From Candidatus Aenigmatarchaeota archaeon (GTDB lineage Archaea; EX4484-52): DNA of 53,894 bases. Made by a program: the position numbers and the translations under genes. Positions 44,501 to 51,600 of the stretch are shown piece after piece (the stretch's first letter is position 1; each line of letters starts with the position of its first letter). The stretch lies in NCBI GenBank assembly GCA_023137195.1, contig JAGLPV010000027.1, forward strand, positions 1 to 53,894, in the 5' to 3' direction. The notes below the pieces were generated by a model. The model searched no databases. It was not told the origin of the DNA and saw only the letters and a program-made list of their open reading frames with translations.

Positions 44501-45360
44501 CAACTTTCTATTATCGCGGGAAATTAAGCGGCAAGATATTCAAAAAATGCAATGAATCCATTGATGTATTTATAAATGACAGTCATCTGGATTATTTTTT
44601 AAACATATCTACTCTTGAAAATTCAAAAGACACGCATGTTTTTGAAAAAGACAAGAATATTACCAATACAATAGATTATGCATTTAAATATTTCCTTTCC
44701 AGACCCATAGTTGAGTTTTACAACATAGAATATGAAAATATATCAGTTGACAAATTTTATCTTGAAGTACTTTTGCAAAATGCAAGTGCATCAAACAATT
44801 ATAATCTCTATTTCAACATAAGCCACCATACAGAAGATATAAGTTGCTTTCTCAACACTCCCGGCGGAACAGAACTCATTGATTTTACAGAAACAAAAAG
44901 CACAGCATATGTCAATACATTGAATCAGACACACAATATCTCAGTTGTATGCATCAACAAAACATCAGACAGGCAAATCCGGAACATTACAATAACAATT
45001 CCATATTATGAAGAAGAAACAAAAGAGCAAAAGAATTATTGGCTTCTAATATTAATCATTTTGATTGCAGGTACAGGCATATCCTATAAAACAAAAAAAG
45101 GCGGAATATTGATTGAAAAAGCATCAGTTGGCATCAGGGAAATATCAATAAAAAGCACTCTTGATTCAATAAAAAAAACAGTCAATGACAAGCAGTTGAA
45201 ATCCAGTTGGAATAAATACAAGGTATTACAGGAACAATATGTGAAAATCAGGAAAACGCAGGATTATGCCAAAACAAAGAAAATAAGGCAGGATATAAAA
45301 ACAATAGGGCTGGAAATACAGGAATTGCTGAAAGAAAAAAAGAGATTGGAGAAGAAATGA
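41587..45360 (+). CDS. Large surface protein with internal duplication and membrane anchor
   Basis: A 1257-residue protein. The signal peptide is MNKICIIIFFYFFFTANVFG. Two copies of a unit of about 390 residues follow, each with a beta-rich part (FSVFK...GVYEYYFTD) and a helical part with Asn-Ala-Tyr-Trp helices (INAFYYAYFLNRT, ALINAYWYANN) that resembles an alpha-hairpin toroid. Next come an Ig/CARDB-like domain (about 813-915), a Ser/Gly linker (920-932), another beta part, a membrane helix (about 1149-1168) and a cytoplasmic coiled tail. N-X-S/T sites are very frequent, so heavy N-glycosylation is likely. The helical part may bind sugar or protein; no catalytic residues identified. Confidence 0.75.
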   Translation: MNKICIIIFFYFFFTANVFGFMSNPYDDFNRTQNSLHIEINKNTTENITLHFKHTSDDFSVFKMEDHATISNYTINNSYLEKQGVYEYYFTDNDSNRFPLNNATFKTTLVLGNNTYREIALNYTNADPQRYCNKTNNDFSCEIEDQQGITINAFYYAYFLNRTSLHKEWAWNFSITGISGTSAYQRCDHFWNDFDCSFWATPSNITGAKRQAALINAYWYANNIYPNTTLHELAQNYTNGHAEECDVWNTTPDFDCGNSDDQGHITLAYWNAYKYSGNETYKNISQNLTNILIANYTNQSNYSYYAAFGLFKAYELTGNSIYLDYATNQTLYFAANNCTQNNVCDPTDLSSNNLLMIEAYRQTGNRYYESVALNRSLINSTDSSCNNFNCTEPKEQSWMMRRAWSNYNALRSEEKYFFNPKLEKDKKLKNITISIYYNGILDNPKLYLRHFNTSNFSVFDLEFGKQNFVFKTLFQKDIAKQGIYEYYFTDRNGNNEMRFPRENGTFKAMLTIVNDTRQNNAIQFTNNHPRLPPYIPFFGCTSEDIQGITINAFYYAYFLNRTSPHKEWAWNFSITNASEMGATCKPYYDYDCDNDASGGTGAKRQAALINAYWYANNIYPNTTLHELAQNYTNGHAEECDVWNTTPDFDCENIDDQGHMTLAYWNAYKYSGNETYKNISQNLTNILIANYTNQSNYSYYAAFGLFKAYELTGNSTYLNYAINQTSYFQNNCTQNNVCDPINLSLNNLLMIEAYSQTGNHHYESLALNISGINSTNIICNNFNCIDPGEQSWMMRRAWSNYELSETNRDLLSIEMSTSKTTAYVNEEFQVTCIVTNTDNYENTTIYNLVLEVVLPEGVSGNNLTRTVDNLSAYNTTNITVTVSSATAGNKDISCTVQSDNGGQNQTSRTVTISTMTEIPGGSSSSSSSSSSGGGGSIIPVKEVCKNYTKKYYYRYNDILCISIEKYLNLCNKTTFYYRGKLSGKIFKKCNESIDVFINDSHLDYFLNISTLENSKDTHVFEKDKNITNTIDYAFKYFLSRPIVEFYNIEYENISVDKFYLEVLLQNASASNNYNLYFNISHHTEDISCFLNTPGGTELIDFTETKSTAYVNTLNQTHNISVVCINKTSDRQIRNITITIPYYEEETKEQKNYWLLILIILIAGTGISYKTKKGGILIEKASVGIREISIKSTLDSIKKTVNDKQLKSSWNKYKVLQEQYVKIRKTQDYAKTKKIRQDIKTIGLEIQELLKEKKRLEKK
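42205..43728 (+). repeat. Nearly identical repeat blocks inside the surface-protein gene
   Basis: Bases 42205-42546 and 43387-43728 are nearly identical, offset by exactly 1182 bp (394 codons), with only scattered, largely silent changes. The flanking parts of the same two units are much more diverged. This pattern is expected from recent gene conversion within the gene. Confidence 0.85.
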
Positions 45361-45388
45361 TAAAGACCTTTAAGCGGTGATTTTTTTG

Positions 45389-45529
45389 ATGAAATTATCC
45401 AAATATCTCACCCGGATTATATACGCAAAAATAATATTATATAAGAATTTTTGCAGTTTTTTTTGTATTATTTTATGCTTTGTTTTTTGCAGTAAAAAAG
45501 CCAGAAAAACACAAGCACAGGGCATTTAA
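45389..45529 (+). CDS. Possible 46-residue hydrophobic peptide
   Basis: The frame MKLSKYLTRIIYAKI... ends KTQAQGI, with a central hydrophobic, Cys- and Phe-rich stretch that could span a membrane. GGTGA lies about 8 nt before the ATG, a usable ribosome-binding site, and it starts 29 nt after the surface-protein stop. AT-rich sequence produces such frames by chance, and a T8 tract inside it (45457-45464) could instead be the terminator of the upstream gene. Confidence 0.3.
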   Translation: MKLSKYLTRIIYAKIILYKNFCSFFCIILCFVFCSKKARKTQAQGI

Positions 45530-45621
45530 ATTTGCATTTACATACATTTATATACTTTATATCTATAAATTTAATACTAGATAATGTTTGACTTAAATCA
45601 ACAAATTATCCACTAAATAAT
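45530..45621 (+). promoter_or_regulatory. Promoter region of the giant surface-protein gene
   Basis: TTTATATACTTT (45547-45558) is the best TATA box before the ATG at 45622 and would give a leader of about 35-40 nt, unlike the leaderless genes elsewhere in the window. A second candidate, CTATAAATTTA, lies near 45563-45573. Confidence 0.4.
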
Positions 45622-48600
45622 ATGAAAAAAGAAACAATTCTATCTCAAAATAAAATGAAAAAGTCTCTCTTTTCCATGTTTTTTGCAACACTTGTTTTCG
45701 TCCTTTTCCTCTCCTCGTATGCCGGGTTTTCTGCCCTTGATGAAAATGAATCAAACAATATATTTTTATCATACAATTTAACCCATGAGAATGTATCTCA
45801 ATACGAGGATGTATCTTTAATATTGACAGTTTTGCTCAACGACAATTACAATACCTATCTTAATTATTATTTCCCACTTGAAGAAGAGTTGACAGAAGAC
45901 CAGATGACTTTGTCAAATCAAACTCAGAATTATTCCGTATTCGCCCATAATTTCAACACATCAAAAACAGGCGAATATATTATCGACTCAGTCATAATTG
46001 AAAACGAAAATGAAACACATTCTTACGATTTCCCAAACTTAAGTTTTTTTGTATATTCCAACAATTCATCACAGGACAATCAGACAGGCAACTCATCAGC
46101 AGAAGACCGGTCAAGCGAATTCAATATTTCCAAAAACATACTATGGTTTAATTTAACCTCTTCAAATATCAGCCAATACAAACAACTTTCCTTTTCAATA
46201 ATATTTTTGCTGAACGAATCCCCTCAAAGCAATTATTTGTTTTACTACTTGCCTGAGCAGGCAACAGTAAACAAAGAGCAGATGTCTCTAATCAATCAAA
46301 CTCAAAATCATTTTCAATACAGCTACAATTTCAACACCTCAAAAACAGGTCAATATGTCATTGATTCTATTGGTCTCCGGACACAGGACAACAACACATA
46401 TTATTATAATTTTTCAAACCTGAATTTTTTTGTCAGATGCAATTCATCAGATGTCCCGGAAGGAGAAGAAGAGAATGAAAACCAGACCGACGAAAATGGA
46501 GAAGAAAATACAACTTCAGATACCAGACCTCCTTCAACAACAATAAGCGGAAAACTCAACGATGATTCAGACTACATTTTCAACACATGGACCAATTCAA
46601 ATTTCGTTAATATCTTTTTGGGATGCAAAGACCAGGCAAATGGTTCGGGATGCAGGACAACGCAATATTGCATAGGCGCAGAGGACACATGCATTTTCAG
46701 TCCATACTTTGACTACATACAGATTTCAGAAGAAGGGCTTTTTTACATAAATTACCTGTCAACAGATTTAGCCAACAATACAGAAGAGACAAAGACAAGA
46801 ACAGTAAAAATAGATACAACTCCGCCAGGCATAATAATTTATTCCCCTCAAAATACAACCTATACCGGCAAAGAAATATCTCTGAATGTATCCTCCAATG
46901 AACCGATAAGCAACTGGTCATATTTTCTTAACTCTCCAAACAGCATAAGTTTTTACAACCCAACAATAGTTGTATCTCATAATAACAGTAATAAGTTGGT
47001 CGTTATGGCAACAGACAGGGCGGGAAATTACAACTATTCTGTAGTTTATTATTCTGTCAACATATCCAATACAACAATGCAGAAAAATATCATTCTCGAC
47101 AATCTGACCATTGATGAATTGCTGACCAATAATCCTATAATTGTTGGAATGCCTGTTGTATGGAAAAAACAAATAAAAATCACAGGAGATATTTCAAACA
47201 GGACAATTGAAATTTCTGTTCCGGCAGAGGCAACAAATATTTCTTTTTCTCAAAACAAAAAAGTCAACAAGACCAAGGTAAGTAAAAACCCGATTAAAGA
47301 TTCAGAAAAAAAAATATCAATAAAGTTCGCACAGGGAGAAAAGGAGAAAACACCAGTCTCCATTTCTGCAAAACCAACGCAGGAAGAAGTAACAATCACC
47401 TACAAAACTACAGCCCCTTACAGGATAGACAAAGGCACTTCCTATTCCAACGGCAAAATAACAAAATCAATTACAATCGGAAGCAGTGCCGGCATGCATT
47501 ATGAAAAGGTCCTTGCCTGTGAGGATATAACGGAAATGGAAGATTCAATAAACAAAAGACTTTTTTATGTAGATGTAAACAACCAAAAAGTTGATGTAAC
47601 CAACAACCCAATTTACAATGCCAGATTTTTCGACACAGACAATAATGGCAGGACAGATAAACTATGCTTCATAGTTCCCCAACTCTCAGACAGGAGCTTT
47701 GAAATAAGGGGCGATTTTGTTTATTTTTACACAGGTTCAACTCTAAACAACTGGACAGTTTATTTCAACCTTGCAGGAAATGAAACATTGTATATCTACA
47801 ATCTTACAGACAACATTGCATACAACTCACTTTATTTTTTCAGGGAAAGCACTTCTTCATACGAAATATACACTCCTGAAGAAAATCCAGACTACATATG
47901 GTTCAACTGGTATGCATCCGGCTATACAAAAGGAAAAATAGTCTACGACATCAACCAATACACAACCTCCAAATTAAAATTCGTTTTCGGCGACATTACA
48001 GATTATATTCACGGGTTCAATTACTATGAACAGGCAGAGCCGAAAAAACTGGATTTGAACAACCCAATATTTACATTTGACCTGTGTTCATTCAATGACA
48101 CATACTGGAAATGCAGCCCCCAGTATTACAATGCAAATGAATACGAGCCAGGATATTACGGGCTGTCTGCTTCATTGACTTCCGGTGGCATTTTAAAATA
48201 CCTGCGGCTTCCAAAAAATTCCACAGTAACAGCCGCATCATTGCAGTTCACCACAAATATAAATGAAAGCATCGCAAACTACAATGGAATCTTTTCTTCA
48301 TTTTCACAAGGGAGTTTTTCTCCAAATACAGAAAATGAAATAGCATTCTCCAACAACACCCATGTCAATGTTCAGGACAATTCAGCTGTTTTGTGGTCTT
48401 ATCCATTGACCAACATAAACGAGATTGCTGTCGGCAATATTTTGCTTGCAAAGACAAGAGATGAGATAGCAATTGCAACAACAAGCGGCATCAAAGTTTT
48501 AAACAATACCGGTGGACTCGAATCCGGCAATTGGCCAACAACAGGCACATACACCCACATTCATTCATCAGATCTCATTACCGCCCAAACTAATTACTGG

Positions 48601-51600
48601 CGGGGCGATTTAGTCGCAGAAAACCTAATCCCTGTCGGGAAAAACACCAGCAATACAAAATCAAGATTTACCATAAATTACACCTTTGACGATTTCACAG
48701 ACAAAACATGTTTCATAAAAAGCGCAATAAATTATAAAGGCGCAAAATCAGGAGACCTGAAATTTACATTAAACAACACAGACTACGACATAGATGAGGC
48801 AAAAATAACAAAGAATGCAAGAAAGTACCACTATGACGACGACAGCTATGCAGAATATATAGGTGATATAAAAAACGACACAGAACAAATCTTCAACCTA
48901 TATTATTCTTTCGAAAGCCCCCCGCATGCAAAGACATGCTACATAAAAACAGCATTGAACTACTTCAATTCAAGCGCAGGCAATCTTATCCTGGAAATAA
49001 ATAATAACGAATACGATGTAAACGGCAGTAAAATAGGTTCTGCATTGAATAAGACACACCACATACGAGGTGATTTAGTCGCAGAAAACCTAATCCCTGT
49101 CGGGAAAAACACCAGCAATACAAAATCAAGATTTACCATAAATTACACCTTTGACGATTTCACAGACAAAACATGTTTCATAAAAAGCGCAATAAATTAT
49201 AAAGGCGCAAAATCAGGAGACCTGAAATTTACATTAAACAACACAGAATACGACATTGACGAAGCAAAAATAACAAAGAACGCAAGAAAGTACTACTATG
49301 TTGATGATGCTTATGCCGAATATCTTGGGAAAATCAAAAACGACACAGAACAAATCTTCAACCTATATTATTCTTTCGAAAGCCCCATGTTCGCAAAAAC
49401 ATGTTATATCCAAACTGCGCTGAATTACATTAACTCAACTACCGGGAATCTTACATTTAAATTAAACAGCAAAGAATATGACCTTAATGAGAGCAAAATC
49501 AATAAATCCAATGTAATTGAATATAGAATTGATGACAATTCCACGGAGGAAGAGCAGGAGATTATTACTGGTTCCACTTATGAATTCAGGATGAGTTCAT
49601 TAAACTATCCTTCTACCTATAATTTTTCCACTTCCTGTTTTGTAAAGACAGCACTTTGCTACAACAACAGCATTTCCGGCAATATTTCTCTTTCTTTTGA
49701 GAATACAGAGTATAATGACAGGATTTATATCAACAAATCAGAAATTATTAATTGTTCAATCGGGTGGTCTTTTATTGATACACATGTCAATTGTTCTGAT
49801 ATAGTGGATGTGCTGGATGAAAATAATAAATTTATTCAATACAAATGCGATGGATGCAATAATACAGATCATTATGTGATTAAAGGAGATAATTCTTCCA
49901 GTGGCTATTCTTACAAGGATTTTAATGGACAGAGTTATAATTATATGATAAGAGCATATGGAAACGAGTCTCTTTTTTATTCTCTCATAGATACACAAGT
50001 CAACTGCTCAGACATCCTCCAAAACACAAATATAACATACCAATGCCTGGATTGCAATGACACAGATTATTACAACATTTTGCTCGATTTAAATTCTTCA
50101 GGTCACACATATTCAAATGAAAGCGGGACTGTTTCTACAAACCAGGCAGATGCCATAGTTAGGATATATACAAACAATTCCCTAAACTATTCTTCTATCC
50201 GGGTTGACGTTTTATGTAGCGACATGAACAATACAAACATAACATATTCCTGCGCTGGTTGTGATGACAACAATTATTACAACATTCTTGTGGACCAGAA
50301 CAATACAGTAAATAATAAATCTTATGAATCAACAAACGGCATCAGCTACACAAAAATAAACGGAGATCTGATAGCGGATTTGATAACCGCTTCAGCCACA
50401 TATACTTTTGTAGATACTACGGTGGCCTGCTCCGACATCCTCCAAAACACAAATATCACATACAGATGCAGCGATTGTAATGATAATTATTATTACACTC
50501 TTTTATTTGATTCTTATTCATCAGGACATTCCTATTCTAACCAGAGTGGGATTATTGACATGAATGATAATGCAGATGCAATAATAAGATGGTATACAGA
50601 TACCTCCCTGAACTATTCTTCTGTCCGAACCACTGTTTCATGCAGCGATATGGACAATACAAATATAACATACCACTGCTCAGGGTGCAATGACACCAAT
50701 TATTACAACATTCTTGTAGACCAGAACAGTGGCGTAAATGACAAATCTTATGAATCCACAAACGGTATCAACTACACCCAGATAAACGGCGATTTAATAG
50801 TATATATTGACATTTACGGCTCAAATTCAGGCGGAGAGACAATCGCATCCCTACAATATGACCGCCTGATAGCATACAACTCAACAGGGGATGAATTATG
50901 GACTTATTCTTTTCCACAGGGAACCACAGTTCAGGAAATAGATTCAGGAGACATAGATGAACTTTTAGTAGGACAGGAAGTTGCAGCCGCAACAACAAAA
51001 GGAGCATATTTATTTGATTCCAATGGAGGTTATCTGTGGAAATATCCTTCAGGAGACATGGACGTCAAAGCGATATCTGTTGGCGAATTGAACAGTTCTT
51101 ACGATGAAGAAGAAGTCCTCATCGTCAACAATAATGAAATCATCATGCTGAACAGTAGTGGTCAGGCAATAATAACAAGGACATTTTCATCTGCAATAAA
51201 TACAATAAGCATCGGCAACATATTGAAAGACACAGGAAACGAAATTTTAATTGGATTTTCAAACGGGACAGTCAGCATAGTCAATTCCAATCTAAACATA
51301 TTATATTCTTTTAATTCCCAATGCTCCGAACTAAAAAACAGTCTAATTGGAAATTTATATTCTAATAACGGGCAGGACATTGCTCTTTTGTGCATAACAA
51401 ATGCATACGGATATAACATTTACAATACGCCGACAGACATATACATGGATATTGGAAATGACCAGAGTAATGAATGGAATTATAATGGAATATTCAGGAC
51501 AACCACAACAATCAACAGCGGACTGACAGATGCCATAAATTCTTACATCACCAACAACTGCGCAGGTCCGATGTGCTACATCCCGGTTAATTTTTCATCC

